From contig CAWFJZ010000048.1 in assembly GCA_963816315.1 (NCBI GenBank), positions 248,001-312,000 on the forward strand: a stretch of DNA of 64,000 nucleotides, read 5' to 3'. Each line of letters opens with the position of its first letter. Within the stretch, counting starts at the first letter, position 1. The translations under genes and the position numbers were made by a program. The notes beneath the pieces are model-generated. The model was not told where the DNA came from, ran no database searches, and saw only the letters and a program-made list of their open reading frames with translations. Source of the DNA: CADEEN01 sp963816315 (GTDB taxonomy: Bacteria; Pseudomonadota; Gammaproteobacteria; Burkholderiales; Burkholderiaceae_C). This document shows, one piece after another, positions 55,475-64,000 of the stretch.

Positions 55475-55927
55475 ATGAAGCGCTTCGCACGACTGTCGGA
55501 TTTGGCCGCGCTGGTCGGCCACGAGTTCGCGCACAGCGGCGAGCTGCTGGTCGATCAGGCGCGCATCGATGCCTTTGCCGAGGCCACCGAAGACCGGCAG
55601 TGGATTCACGTCGATCCCGCGCGTGCCGCAAGCGGCCCGTTTGGTGCGACCATCGCGCATGGCTTTCTCACGCTCAGCCTGCTGCCGCCGTTGATGTACA
55701 GCGCTTTCGCCATCGACGACGTGCGCATGGGCGTCAACTACGGCGTCAACCGCGTGCGCTTTCCGGCGCCGGTGCCCGCGGGCAGCCGCGTGCAGGCGCG
55801 CTTCAAGCTGCTGGCGTTCGAGGCCATCGACGGCGGCGCGCAACTGACGATCGAAGCGACGATGCAGCGCGTCGGCCACGGCAAGCCGGTGTGCGTGGCC
55901 GAGCAGGTGGTGCGGCAGTACACGTGA
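55475..55927 (+). CDS. MaoC family (R)-specific enoyl-CoA hydratase
   Basis: A 150-residue hot-dog-fold hydratase acting on enoyl-CoA thioesters. The catalytic motif appears as DQARIDAFAEATEDRQWIHV with the Asp-His dyad, and GPFGATIAHGFLTLSLLPPL is the overhang motif. A TTG 30 bases upstream is in frame, but ATG at 55475 with GGGG ahead fits the family start. It may feed (R)-3-hydroxyacyl-CoA to polyhydroxyalkanoate or lipid metabolism. Confidence 0.9.
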   Translation: MKRFARLSDLAALVGHEFAHSGELLVDQARIDAFAEATEDRQWIHVDPARAASGPFGATIAHGFLTLSLLPPLMYSAFAIDDVRMGVNYGVNRVRFPAPVPAGSRVQARFKLLAFEAIDGGAQLTIEATMQRVGHGKPVCVAEQVVRQYT

Positions 55928-55939
55928 GGTGACCACGCG

Positions 55940-58519
55940 ATGAAAGTCCTGCTCGTCGATGACCACCCGCTGATCCTGGCGGCGTTGCAGAGCGTGATCC
56001 GCGGCCTCGGCGACGATGTCACCGTGGTCGGCGTGTCCACCGAGAAGGCAGCCCGCGCGGCCTTGAAACGCGACCCCGACTACGACCTCGTGCTGCTCGA
56101 TCTGCAGCTCGGCGCCAGCGACGGCTTCGTGCTGCTGGCCGAATTCCGCAAGACCTATCCGGCCCTGCCGATCGTCGTTGTCTCCGCGTCCGACCGCGCC
56201 AGCGATGTCATCCGCGCCATCGACGCCGGCGCGATGGGCTTCGTGCCCAAGCGCGCCAGCAACGACACCTTGATGGAAGCGCTTGCCCTGGTCATGAACG
56301 GCGGCATCTACGTGCCGCCGATGGCGCTGGGCCTGCAGCGCGCGCCCGACCCGATGCCCGAAGGCGACACCGTGCCCGATGTGATGCGGCCGCGGCTGTC
56401 CGACATGGACCTGGACGACATGGCCCACGGCGCGCGCCAGGAGCCGCACCAGGAACCGGCGCCGAGCTTCGAATCGCTCGGCCTGTCCAAGCGCCAGGCC
56501 GACGTGTTGGCCTATTTGTTGAAGGGCCTGCCCAACAAGCTGATCGCGCGCGAGATGGGCATCTCGATCGAGACCGTGAAGGACCATGTGGCCGCGGTGC
56601 TGCGGGCGCTGAACGTGTCGTCGCGCACGCAGGCCGTGTTGGCGGTGAGTCAGATGACGCTGCGAGGCGGCCCGGCCAAGGCTGGAAATCCTCCAAATGA
56701 GATGAGCGCAGACAAGCGCGGCGTCATCCACAGCCACAGCGACGCCGAGCGCGCCGACCATGTGCGCGCGCTGTTCGAGCAGACGCCGGCGGTGCTGGCC
56801 GGCAACGCCATCGGCATCGGCCTGATGCTGCTGGCGTTCTGGCCGATCGCGCCGCTGCCGCGCATCGGCGGCTGGCTGGTGCTGGCGCTGCTGCTGTGGG
56901 GCGTGCGCCTGGCGCATTACCTGCGCTACCGCGCGCGCCGCGACGCCGATGCCGAAACGGTGATGCGCTGGCGCTCGAGCTGGCGCGTGCTGGTGCTGCT
57001 GCAGGGCGCGATGTGGCCGCTGGCGGTGTGGCTGTTCTGGGGCATGGGCTTCACCTTTCACACCGTCGCGCTGGTGCTGATCGCGATGAGCTACGCCCTC
57101 GGTTCGGTGCAGTTGCTGGCGGCGCAACCGCTGCTGTTCATCAGCTTCACGTCGATCGTGCTCGTGCCGATCATCGTGCGCGTGGCCACCGACATCGCCG
57201 AGGCCTGGCATTGGCAACTGGCGCTCGTGCTCGGCCTGCTGTTCTTGATCACGCTGGTCCTCGGCCGCACGTATCGCGATGCGCTGTCGCAGGCCATCGT
57301 ACTCAAGCAGCAGACCGAGCACCTGGCCGAGCAGTTGAAGCGCGAGAAGGCGGTGGCCGACGAAGCGCGCCGCGCCGCCGAGGCCGCCACGCGCGCCAAG
57401 TCGCAGTTCTTTGCCGCCGCCAGCCATGACCTGCGCCAGCCGCTGCACGCCATGGGCCTGTTCGCCGAAGCCCTGCGCCAGCGCAGCGAGCGGGGCGGGG
57501 CCGACCCCGAAGTGAGCTCGCTGGTCAACAGCATCAACCAGAGCGTCGATGCGCTCGAAGGCCTGTTCGGCGAGCTGCTCGACATGACGCGCATCGACAG
57601 CGGCGGCGTCGATGTGCAGCTTGCTCCTGTGCGCATCAAGGATCTGTTCTCGCGCCTGCGCCTGACCTTCGAGCCGGTGGCCTTCGAGAAAGGCCTGGCG
57701 CTGTCGTTCCACGGCGCCGAGCGCGTGGCCCACAGCGACGGCCTGCTGGTCGAGCGCATCTTGCGCAACCTCGTCAGCAACGCCATCCGCTACACCGAAG
57801 ACGGCGGCGTGCTCGTGGCGTGCCGGCCGCGCAACGGCAAGCTGCTGCTGCAGGTCTGGGACAGCGGCGTCGGCATCAGCGAGGCCAACCTGCCGCATGT
57901 CTTCGACGAGTTTTATCAGGTGCATGGCAGCACGCCGCTGGCCGCGCACCAGAAGAAGGGCCTGGGCCTCGGCCTGGCCATCGTCGAGAAGCTCGCCGGT
58001 CTGCTCGAAGCGCCGCTCGCGGTGCGCTCGGTCGTCGGCCGCGGCACCGTGTTCTCGTTCGAAGTGCCGGTGGGCCGCGAGCCGCGCACGATCTCGCCGC
58101 CGCCGCCCTCCAGCGCGGCGCATCTCGGGCTGACGCTCGAAGGGCGCAGCATCGTCGTCGTCGAAGACGAGCCCGCCGTGCGCGAAGGCCTGCTCGTGCT
58201 GCTGCAGTCGTGGGGCGCGCAGGTCGAGGCGCTGCCCGACTTGCCGGCGGTGCAGGCCTGGCGCGCCGATCCCGAACGCCAGCCGCCGGACTTGCTGATC
58301 GTCGATTACCGCCTGCCCGACGGCGCCACCGGCATCCAGGCGCTGGCCGCGATCCGCGCGCGCTGGCCGACGCTCACGCTGCCGGCGATCGTCGTCACCG
58401 GCAGCAGCCTCGGCGGCCACGAAGACGAATCGGCCAAGCACGACTTCCATTTGCTGATCAAGCCGGTGCTGCCGAACAAGCTGCGGGCGATGATCGGGTT
58501 CAAGTTGGGGCAGCGCTGA
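55940..58519 (+). CDS. Fused NarL-type response regulator and hybrid sensor histidine kinase
   Basis: One 859-residue frame. Residues 1-125 are a receiver domain (VLLDLQLGASDGFVLL). Residues 170-240 are a LuxR helix-turn-helix (LSKRQADVLAYLLKGLPNKL). From about 255 there are six membrane helices and a coiled coil. Then comes a kinase core with HDLRQPLHAMGLFAEALRQR, LRNLVSNAIRYTEDGG, DSGVGI and GLGLGLAIV, and a C-terminal receiver (LLIVDYRLPDG). Regulator and kinase are usually separate neighbours. CCAAATGAGATGAGCGC at the junction would hold a stop and a new ATG after a one-base change, so the fusion may be an indel effect. Confidence 0.85.
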   Translation: MKVLLVDDHPLILAALQSVIRGLGDDVTVVGVSTEKAARAALKRDPDYDLVLLDLQLGASDGFVLLAEFRKTYPALPIVVVSASDRASDVIRAIDAGAMGFVPKRASNDTLMEALALVMNGGIYVPPMALGLQRAPDPMPEGDTVPDVMRPRLSDMDLDDMAHGARQEPHQEPAPSFESLGLSKRQADVLAYLLKGLPNKLIAREMGISIETVKDHVAAVLRALNVSSRTQAVLAVSQMTLRGGPAKAGNPPNEMSADKRGVIHSHSDAERADHVRALFEQTPAVLAGNAIGIGLMLLAFWPIAPLPRIGGWLVLALLLWGVRLAHYLRYRARRDADAETVMRWRSSWRVLVLLQGAMWPLAVWLFWGMGFTFHTVALVLIAMSYALGSVQLLAAQPLLFISFTSIVLVPIIVRVATDIAEAWHWQLALVLGLLFLITLVLGRTYRDALSQAIVLKQQTEHLAEQLKREKAVADEARRAAEAATRAKSQFFAAASHDLRQPLHAMGLFAEALRQRSERGGADPEVSSLVNSINQSVDALEGLFGELLDMTRIDSGGVDVQLAPVRIKDLFSRLRLTFEPVAFEKGLALSFHGAERVAHSDGLLVERILRNLVSNAIRYTEDGGVLVACRPRNGKLLLQVWDSGVGISEANLPHVFDEFYQVHGSTPLAAHQKKGLGLGLAIVEKLAGLLEAPLAVRSVVGRGTVFSFEVPVGREPRTISPPPPSSAAHLGLTLEGRSIVVVEDEPAVREGLLVLLQSWGAQVEALPDLPAVQAWRADPERQPPDLLIVDYRLPDGATGIQALAAIRARWPTLTLPAIVVTGSSLGGHEDESAKHDFHLLIKPVLPNKLRAMIGFKLGQR

Positions 58520-58688
58520 ACCGCGTGATCAAGGACATGGTGGCCTCGATCGACCCGGCAGAGAAGGTCGTCGAGGCGTCGCCAGACGCGGCGTATATTT
58601 GAGGCGCAGCCCCCATCCACTCCCGCGCGCTCATCGACATGATCCAGACCATGCGGGCGCAGCTAAGCCGCCAATAAGGAAGCCGCAG

Positions 58689-58955
58689 ATGAACGCAGTC
58701 GTCTTTGAGCATGTGCCGGTGGCCGAACTGCCGCAGGCTTGGCAAGACAAGCTCGGCCAAGCCGCCGACGCGCGAGTGACCGTGCGTATCGAGGCAGAAG
58801 ACAGCGCGGCCCAAGCCGAGGCCGCGGCCGAATTCGCCGGCGATCCGCTGTTCGGCATGTGGCGCGACCGCGAGGACATGGCCGACGTGGCGGGCTACGT
58901 CCGGCGCATCCGGGCGCCGCGCTTCAACGCCGATGGCTCGCGCAACGAGTCCTGA
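58689..58955 (+). CDS. Putative antitoxin of a VapBC-type pair
   Basis: An 88-residue acidic protein placed 9 bases ahead of a PIN-toxin gene, with AAGGA before the ATG. The C-terminal segment DPLFGMWRDREDMADVAGYV and the basic RRIRAPRF tail are typical of VapB proteins that cap a PIN toxin. The N-terminal part has no clear DNA-binding motif; it resembles an all-alpha/beta antitoxin of the Phd or DUF type. Function rests mainly on the gene context. Confidence 0.72.
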   Translation: MNAVVFEHVPVAELPQAWQDKLGQAADARVTVRIEAEDSAAQAEAAAEFAGDPLFGMWRDREDMADVAGYVRRIRAPRFNADGSRNES

Positions 58956-58964
58956 AATCCCGCG

Positions 58965-59343
58965 ATGCTGATCGATTCCGATGTGCTCGTGTGGCTCACG
59001 CGGGGCCACGTTGGCGCCGCGCAGCGGCTGCAGGAGGTCAAGGCCTGGCGGATTTCGGTGGTGACCTACATCGAGCTGGCGCAGGGCTGCCGCGACAAGG
59101 CCGAGCTTTCGCGGCTGAAGAAGGGGCTGGCGGCGCGCCCAGACCGAGGTGCTTCAAGTCACGCCCACGATCTCGCAGCGCGCGGCCGAGTTGGTCGATG
59201 CGCTCGCGCTGTCACACGGCATGCGCTTGGCTGACGCGCTGATCGGCGCCACCGCCATCGAACACGGCTTCACGCTCATCACCGCCAACGTCAAGCACTT
59301 CGGCGCCGTCGAGGGTCTCAACATCGAGGCGTTCTCGCCTTGA
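58965..59343 (+). pseudogene. PIN-domain toxin (VapC family), one frameshift
   Basis: A VapC-type RNase. The N-terminal half (MLIDSDVLVWLTRGHVGAAQ and VTYIELAQGCRDKAELSRLK) is in one frame. The second half (TISQRAAELVDALALSHGM and LADALIGATAIEHGFTLITA) is in the next. One extra C near 59140 in CGCGCCCAGACC causes the break; corrected length is 125 residues with all four acidic residues. If the indel is real, the toxin is inactive while the antitoxin remains. Confidence 0.85.
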
Positions 59344-59513
59344 ACTACCCGCAGCGCTGCGCTGCCAGCAGCGTCACCTTCGTCGCCTACGACGCAGCGT
59401 GGGCCGCTTCCACCACGAAGACGGCCATTGGCCCACGGCCGTGACCGGCTTCACCGACGAAGCCGGCGTGCGCTACGGTACTTGGGCTGTCTGCTCAGCA
59501 AGGCACAGCCGGT

Positions 59514-60368
59514 TCAATTCGGCGAATACGCCAGCCGCACATAGATCGGCGCAAACGCCTCTGCCTGCGTCACCTCGACGAGCCGCTCGCGCGAGAGTTC
59601 GAGCAGCGCGACGAACGTGACCACGACCACCGCCACGCCGCGCGTGGTCTCGAACAAGTCTTCGAACATCGCGAAGCGCCGGCCTTGCAGCTTGCGCAGC
59701 ACGAGGCTCATGTGCTCGCGCACCGAGAGCTGCTCGCGGGTGATGTGGTGATGCTCGATCAGGCGGGCGCGGGCGAGGATGTCGCGCCAGGCGTCGCGCA
59801 GGTCGATCGCCACCACGTCGGGGAAGCGCGGCTCGATGCTTTGCTCGATCGTGACCTGCGCGCGCAGGAAGTCGCGGCCCAACACCGGCATCGCGTCGAT
59901 GCGCGCGGCCGCGAGCTTCATCTGCTCGTACTCCAAGAGACGGCGCACGAGCTCGGCGCGCGGGTCTTCGGGCTCGCTGCCATCGTCGGTCTTGCGCGCC
60001 GGCAGCAGCATGCGGCTCTTGATCTCGATCAGCATCGCCGCCATCAGCAGGTACTCGGCGGCGAGTTCCAGGTTGCGCACGCGGATCTCATCGACGTAGC
60101 GCAGGTACTGCCGCGTCACTTCAGCCAGCGGGATGTCGAGGATGTTGAAGTTCTGCTTGCGGATGAGATACAGCAACAGATCGAGCGGGCCTTCGAAGGC
60201 TTCGAGAAAGACCTCGAGCGCGTCCGGCGGGATGTACAAATCCTGCGGCATCGCGAACAGCGGCTCGCCGTAGAGGCGGGCCACGGCCACCGAGTCGATG
60301 TCTTTCGGCGGCAACTCGGCCACCGCCACCGGATCGGCGGGCGGCGGCAATTCGGTGACCTCGCTCAC
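59514..60368 (-). CDS. scpA: Segregation and condensation protein A
   Basis: A 284-residue kleisin subunit that bridges SMC and ScpB in the condensin complex. FEGPLDLLLYLIRKQNFNIL is the N-terminal signature, followed by AAEYLLMAAMLIEIKSRMLL; the C-terminal winged helix is seen in VVTFVALLELSRERLVEVTQ. The GTG start was chosen because it lies just after the DUF3460 gene and gives the normal Burkholderiales length. The N-terminal extension before the kleisin motif is proline-rich. Confidence 0.93.
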   Translation of the reverse strand: MSEVTELPPPADPVAVAELPPKDIDSVAVARLYGEPLFAMPQDLYIPPDALEVFLEAFEGPLDLLLYLIRKQNFNILDIPLAEVTRQYLRYVDEIRVRNLELAAEYLLMAAMLIEIKSRMLLPARKTDDGSEPEDPRAELVRRLLEYEQMKLAAARIDAMPVLGRDFLRAQVTIEQSIEPRFPDVVAIDLRDAWRDILARARLIEHHHITREQLSVREHMSLVLRKLQGRRFAMFEDLFETTRGVAVVVVTFVALLELSRERLVEVTQAEAFAPIYVRLAYSPN

Positions 60369-60375
60369 GCCGGCG

Positions 60376-60576
60376 TCACTTGTCGGTCTGATAGACGTAA
60401 GGCTGCTGCGCCACCTTGGCGTCTTGCCAGTCGGCGCTGGCCTCGCGGTCTTGCGCGCGGTCCCACAGCCGCGCACGGCCGGCGCGCTGCTCGGCTTCGA
60501 GCGTCGGTTTGCGCGTCTTCAATTCGTCGATGAACTGCGTGACGTCGGAGCGGTACGGTTTCCAGAACAGCGGCAT
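60376..60576 (-). CDS. DUF3460 family protein
   Basis: A 66-residue protein of the DUF3460 family, recognised by QFIDELKTRKPTLEAEQRAG followed by RARLWDR. It ends seven bases before scpA, the usual neighbour in Burkholderiales. Its function is unknown. Confidence 0.88.
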   Translation of the reverse strand: MPLFWKPYRSDVTQFIDELKTRKPTLEAEQRAGRARLWDRAQDREASADWQDAKVAQQPYVYQTDK

Positions 60577-60628
60577 GGTTGTCCAAAGGCAGAATCGGGC
60601 GTGTTCACGAGTTTAACGGGGGCTCTAC

Positions 60629-61135
60629 ATGCGGCTGAATTTGAAAGGGATCGTGATGGCATCGTTGCTCGGCTCGCTGCTGGCCCTGGTCGGTTGCGAC
60701 CAGCAAAAGATCGCCAAGCTCGAAGAGGGCGTGGCCACCGAGGCCGATGTGAAGAAGCAGTTCGGCGAGCCGGGCGCCACCTACAACGAGGCCGACGGCA
60801 GCAAGACCTTCGAGTACAGCCGCCAGCCCGAGGGGCAGGTGGCCTGGATGATCACGATCGGCGCCGACGGCAAGATGAGCGCGCTGCGCCAGGTGTTGAA
60901 GCCCGCCGAGTTCGCCAAGGTCACGCCCGGCCTCGACAAGTCGCAGGTGCGCCGCCTGCTCGGCAAGCCGGGCAAGACCGCGAAGTTCGATCTCAAGCCC
61001 GACGAGGAGCATTGGGACTGGCGCTGGCTCGACGGCCAGGTGCCCAAGCTGTTCAGCGTGCTCTTCGACAAGAACGGCAAGGTGATGAGCAGCTCGGTGG
61101 CCGACGACGTGCGCGCGCAGCAGGGCAGCCAGTAG
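60629..61135 (+). CDS. BamE/OmlA domain lipoprotein
   Basis: A 168-residue lipoprotein (lipobox LVGC near residue 23) with two BamE/SmpA-like repeats. The first is ATEADVKKQFGEPGATYNEA and the second is LDKSQVRRLLGKPGKTAKFD followed by EEHWDWRWLDGQ. Standard BamE has one such domain, so this is probably a paralogue of the assembly factor with an internal duplication. It lies divergent from the DUF3460 and scpA genes and convergent with the SulP gene. Confidence 0.85.
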   Translation: MRLNLKGIVMASLLGSLLALVGCDQQKIAKLEEGVATEADVKKQFGEPGATYNEADGSKTFEYSRQPEGQVAWMITIGADGKMSALRQVLKPAEFAKVTPGLDKSQVRRLLGKPGKTAKFDLKPDEEHWDWRWLDGQVPKLFSVLFDKNGKVMSSSVADDVRAQQGSQ

Positions 61136-61139
61136 CGTT

Positions 61140-62799
61140 TCAGTAGTCTTTCATCGCGGCCAGGTTCGGCACGATCGCGTCTTCGCCGAGCACGTGAGCA
61201 AAGCCCGAGCGCCGCATCAGCGACAGCGGCTGCTCGTTGACGTTGGCCAGCACCAGCGCGATGCCGGTCTTCTTCAGGTCTTTGTGCAGATGGTCCAGCG
61301 CATCGAGGCCCGAGGTGTCGAGCGAGATCAGGCGGTGCATCTCGAGCACGACGCAGCGTGTGCCGGCCGGCAGTTGCGCCGGCAGCGCCTCGATCTTGGC
61401 CACGGCGCCGAAGAACAGCGCGCCGAACAGCTCGAAGCTGACCACACCTTCGGGTAGTTGGTGATCGGGGCCGGCGTCGAACGGCTGCACCTTGAACAGC
61501 GTGCTCATGCGGTAGATGAAAAAACCGCAGGCCAGCAACAGCCCCACCTCCACCGCCACCGTGAGGTCGAAGACCACGGTGAGGAAAAACGTGCCGAGCA
61601 GCACGGTGCGGTACGGCAGCAGGAAGTGGCGCAGCCGCGCGAACTCGCGCCACTCGCCCATGTTCCAGGCCACGAACAGCAGGATGCCCGCGAGCGCCGG
61701 CAGCGGCACATGCACCGCCAGCGGCGCGGCCAGCAGCACCGTGGCCAGCAACGTCGCGCGCATGCACCATGCCGGCCACGGGCGTGCGGCCACCGGCGCG
61801 CACGTTGGTGACGGTGCGCGCGATCGTGCCGGTGGCCGGCATGCCGCCGAACAGCGGGCTCACCATGTTGGCCACGCCTTGCGCCATCAGCTCCTGGTTC
61901 GGGTCGTGGCGCGGGATGTCGCCCGCGGCGTTGTCGGCAATGCGCGCGCAGAGCAGCGACTCGATCGCGCCGAGCAGCGCGATCGTGATCGTGGGAATCA
62001 GCAACTGCTTGGCGCTCTCCCATGAAAACGGCGGCAGCGCCAAGTCGGGCAATGTGCGCGGGATGGCGCCGAAGCGCGAGCCGATGGTCTCCACCGGCAG
62101 CGTGAAGTACCAGCACAGCAGCGTCATGGTCACCAGCGCGACCACCGGCGCCGGCACGCGCGACAGCGCCGACAGCGAGCGGCCTTCGACCGGTTTGCCC
62201 GTGACCGCGCCGCGTGCGAACAGCTTCGGCCACAGCCACAGCAGCACGAACGAGGCCCCGCCGATCGCCACCGCATGCCAGTTCACACTGCCCAGGTGCA
62301 GCCACAGCGCGCCGATCTGCGAGAAGAAGTCGGCCGGCATCTTGTCGATCTTCAGACCCAGCAGATCCTTCAACTGCGACAGCGCGATCAGCACCGCGAT
62401 GCCGTTGGTGAAGCCGATGATGATCGCCACCGGGATGTAGCGCACCAGCGCGCCGAGCTTGAACAGGCCGAGCGCGAACAGCAGCGTGCCGGCGAGTGCC
62501 GTCGAAATGAGCAGGTTGGTCAGGCCGTAGCGCTCGACGATGCCATAGACGATGACGATGAAGGCGCCGGCCGGCCCGCCGATCTGCACGTTGGAGCCGC
62601 CAAGCGCCGAGATCAGGAAGCCGGCGACGATCGCCGTGATGAGGCCCTGCTCGGGTTTGAGTCCTGACGCAATCGCAAAGGCCATCGCCAGCGGCAAGGC
62701 GACGATGCCGACCGTGATGCCGGCGCCGACATCGGCCAGCGCCGTGTGGCGGTCATAGCCCTTGAGCGCATCGACGAGGCGGGGGCGGAAGGGCTGCAC
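61140..62799 (-). pseudogene. SulP family anion transporter with STAS domain, one frameshift
   Basis: A sulfate-permease-type transporter. The N-terminal 330 residues (ALPLAMAFAIASGLKPEQGL, GGSNVQIGGPAGAFIVIVYG) and the final 217 (AGILLFVAWNMGEWREFARL and the STAS domain LISLDTSGLDALDHLHKDL) are in different frames. The break is near 61763, within GCATGCGCGCGACG, and is explained by one extra base. Corrected length is 552 residues. The start is a GTG. The family moves sulfate, bicarbonate, dicarboxylates or other anions; the substrate is unknown. Confidence 0.87.
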
Positions 62800-62808
62800 G
62801 CAGCGAGT

Positions 62809-63353
62809 TTATGGGCAGCGCACGGACGGGTTCCAATCGTTGAAGAGACCGTTGCGGTTGTGCTCCCACAGCCACAGGTGCAGCTCGTAGAACGCCGGCA
62901 CGTTGTAGCGGTTGGGCGCGCGCACGAGGTGGAACGGGTGGCCGAAGAGGACGGGAGGCTGCGCATTCGCGGCATCCCACGCGTCCTGGAAGACGATGTA
63001 CTCGACGCCGAGCAGCTCTAGCTTGCCGCCCTTTTGCAACTGTCCATGCGGCTGGTACATCAGCGCTTCGGGGCGCGCCGGGTCGAGCACGGCGTCGATC
63101 AGGCCGCCGTTCAGGTAGTGGATGCCCATGCCGCCCTGGCCCGGTTGCGCAACGCACAGGCCGTCCTTGTCGGCGAAGGGCGCGTAGCCGGCATCGACGG
63201 CGGTCTGCACGTCGAAGAACTTGCGCGTGGCGTGGCGCACCTCGGCGATCTGCTGTTGGATCTTCTCCGCCGAATCGTGCGCGTCGCCGTGCGCGAACAC
63301 CGGCGGCGCGAGCAGCGCCGCCAGCGTGGCGGCGATCAGGAAAGAGCTTTCAT
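62809..63353 (-). CDS. Uncharacterised secreted protein, frameshift in the signal peptide
   Basis: A periplasmic or secreted protein of 181 residues after correction. The mature part contains GMGIHYLNGGLIDAVLDPAR, LELLGVEYIVFQDAWDAANA and YELHLWLWEHNRNGLFNDWN, a pattern shared by an unnamed proteobacterial family. The signal peptide starts at ATG 63353 as MKAL, and one T is missing in CTTTCC. With CTTTTCC it reads FLIAATLAALLAPPVFA and joins the mature sequence in frame. Function is unknown. Confidence 0.72.
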
Positions 63354-63367
63354 GATGACGGCCTCCT

Positions 63368-63643
63368 TCATGGTTGATAGAAGTACGGGTCGAGCACGCT
63401 GACCTCGGTGATGCGATTCACCGGCAGGCCGTTGCGGTCGGCGACCTTGCGGATCGCCTCGGGCGCCGGCGCGTCATAGATGCAGAACGTGGCCTTGCGG
63501 TCCGGGCTGACGTAGCTGTGGACCCAGGTCACGCCGTGCTCGGCGTTGTTGGCGACGACGCCGGCCACGGCCTTGCGGCCCTCGGCGTTCATCGGGATCG
63601 ACAGGCCGTCGGGGAAGGTGCGTTCGATCAGGTAGCGGGGCAT
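63368..63643 (-). CDS. DUF4242 domain protein
   Basis: A 91-residue protein with a ferredoxin-like fold typical of DUF4242 (PRYLIERTFPDGLSIPM, VTWVHSYVSPDRKATFCIYD). Such proteins are small putative nickel- or ligand-binding proteins without a proven role. The frame is open 10 codons upstream, but the family start is the ATG at 63643. It lies between the secreted-protein gene and the LuxR-type regulator, all on the minus strand. Confidence 0.85.
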   Translation of the reverse strand: MPRYLIERTFPDGLSIPMNAEGRKAVAGVVANNAEHGVTWVHSYVSPDRKATFCIYDAPAPEAIRKVADRNGLPVNRITEVSVLDPYFYQP

Positions 63644-63733
63644 GGTGATGTCCTCGATGGAGCTCGACGGCACCGTGCCGTCGATGGCTCGACGGATCGG
63701 CGCTGCGCGCCGCTGCCGCCTCGGCGGGCTTGC

Positions 63734-64000
63734 CTACATTGCGCGCCGCGGTTGCCCAGATTGCGCTGCCAGCCCTTCGCGCTGCGCCAAGGCGATGGCC
63801 GCGGCGCGCGAATCGACGCCGAGCTTGGCGAACACCGCTGCCAGGTGGTGATCGACGGTGCGCACCGAGCGGTGCAGGCGTGCCGCGATCTCGGCGTTGC
63901 GCAGGCCTTCGCACAGCAGTTGCAGCGTCTGCAACTCGCGGCTGGTCAGGCCGAAGGGGTGCTCGCGCGTCGCCGCGCGCGGGCCGCGCGTCAGGCCGCG
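63734..64000 (-). CDS. LuxR family transcriptional regulator (5' partial)
   Basis: The visible C-terminal 88 residues form a LuxR-type helix-turn-helix: FGLTSRELQTLQLLCEGLRN, then AEIAARLHRSVRTVDHHLAA and VFAKLGVDSRAAAIALAQ. The rest of the gene lies beyond the window. Large ATPase-type LuxR regulators often end this way and stand next to DUF4242 genes, but the N-terminal type cannot be told. Confidence 0.88.
   Translation of the reverse strand, partial: RGLTRGPRAATREHPFGLTSRELQTLQLLCEGLRNAEIAARLHRSVRTVDHHLAAVFAKLGVDSRAAAIALAQREGLAAQSGQPRRAM

Noticed and set aside
58520..58688. Possible short frames between the hybrid kinase gene and the antitoxin gene
   Set aside because: Fragments such as LIDMIQTMRAQLSRQ are too short to assign and lack starts or conserved motifs.
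59344..59513. Possible gene fragment between vapC and scpA
   Set aside because: The short frame there shows no family resemblance, no ribosome-binding site and no good start; it was left as plain intergenic sequence.

Overview
This window looks like a chromosomal segment of a high-GC betaproteobacterium of the order Burkholderiales, probably near the Rubrivivax/Leptothrix/Methylibium group. The evidence is the nuo operon tail followed by Nudix and DUF1178 genes, the DUF2069/YihY block, DUF3460 next to scpA, DUF1841, the threonine-catabolic kbl/tdh pair, and intergenic repeats built on the core TGAGCTTGTCGAAG that are common in this order. No rRNA, tRNA, phage, insertion sequence or CRISPR array was recognised. 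The genus is inference.

Layout. 0-6.3 kb: end of the complex I operon (nuoK-L-M-N), then Nudix hydrolase and DUF1178. 6.6-11.6 kb: FAD-linked oxidase, DUF2069, YihY, a PAS-PAS-GGDEF diguanylate cyclase and an XRE-cupin regulator divergent from kbl. 11.6-16.5 kb: kbl and an SDR-type threonine dehydrogenase, a VapBC-like module, DUF3024, a phosphatase remnant, a GFA-like protein and an FKBP. 16.5-19.8 kb: ligase-associated exonuclease and ATP-dependent DNA ligase, then an AHSA1 protein. 19.8-25.2 kb: gluQRS, LysR regulator, pirin, two flavoproteins, DoxX, a small inverted-repeat element and DUF599. 25.2-31.0 kb: two paralogous BMP-type binding proteins, adenine deaminase and a heavily frameshifted peptide-binding protein. 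31.0-34.6 kb: accessory genes (GNAT, DUF4160, reductase, cupin, LigB dioxygenase).

34.8-41.5 kb, minus strand: an alternative cytochrome c oxidase locus of CoxMNOP layout (subunit II with fused cytochrome c, subunit I, two subunit III proteins, subunit IV) with ctaB. 41.6-50.6 kb: FtsX-family permease, Uma2, a small peptide with a terminator, a NarL-type two-component pair, an SGNH-like lipoprotein, DUF1841, RutE-like reductase and a TSUP permease. 50.6-55.4 kb, minus strand: four overlapping genes (KefF-like, MFS, TolB-like, KefB/C-like). 55.4-64 kb: MaoC hydratase, a fused response regulator/hybrid kinase, a second VapBC-like module, scpA, DUF3460, a BamE-like lipoprotein, SulP transporter, a secreted protein, DUF4242 and the end of a LuxR-type regulator.

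The most unusual property is the number of reading-frame breaks. About a dozen conserved genes are interrupted by one- or two-base indels, while their protein sequence stays intact across the break. After correcting the indels every one of these genes has a length divisible by three. One gene (29435-31017) carries ten insertions and no visible stop or missense decay. This fits residual sequencing error or very recent damage better than old pseudogenes, and it bears on the apparent regulator-kinase fusion at 55.9-58.5 kb. No clearly new multi-gene system was found. The best leads are the structured intergenic repeat family with compensatory stem changes, the 163-bp inverted-repeat element, the operator-like palindrome inside the kbl promoter, and the KefF/MFS/TolB/KefC operon.
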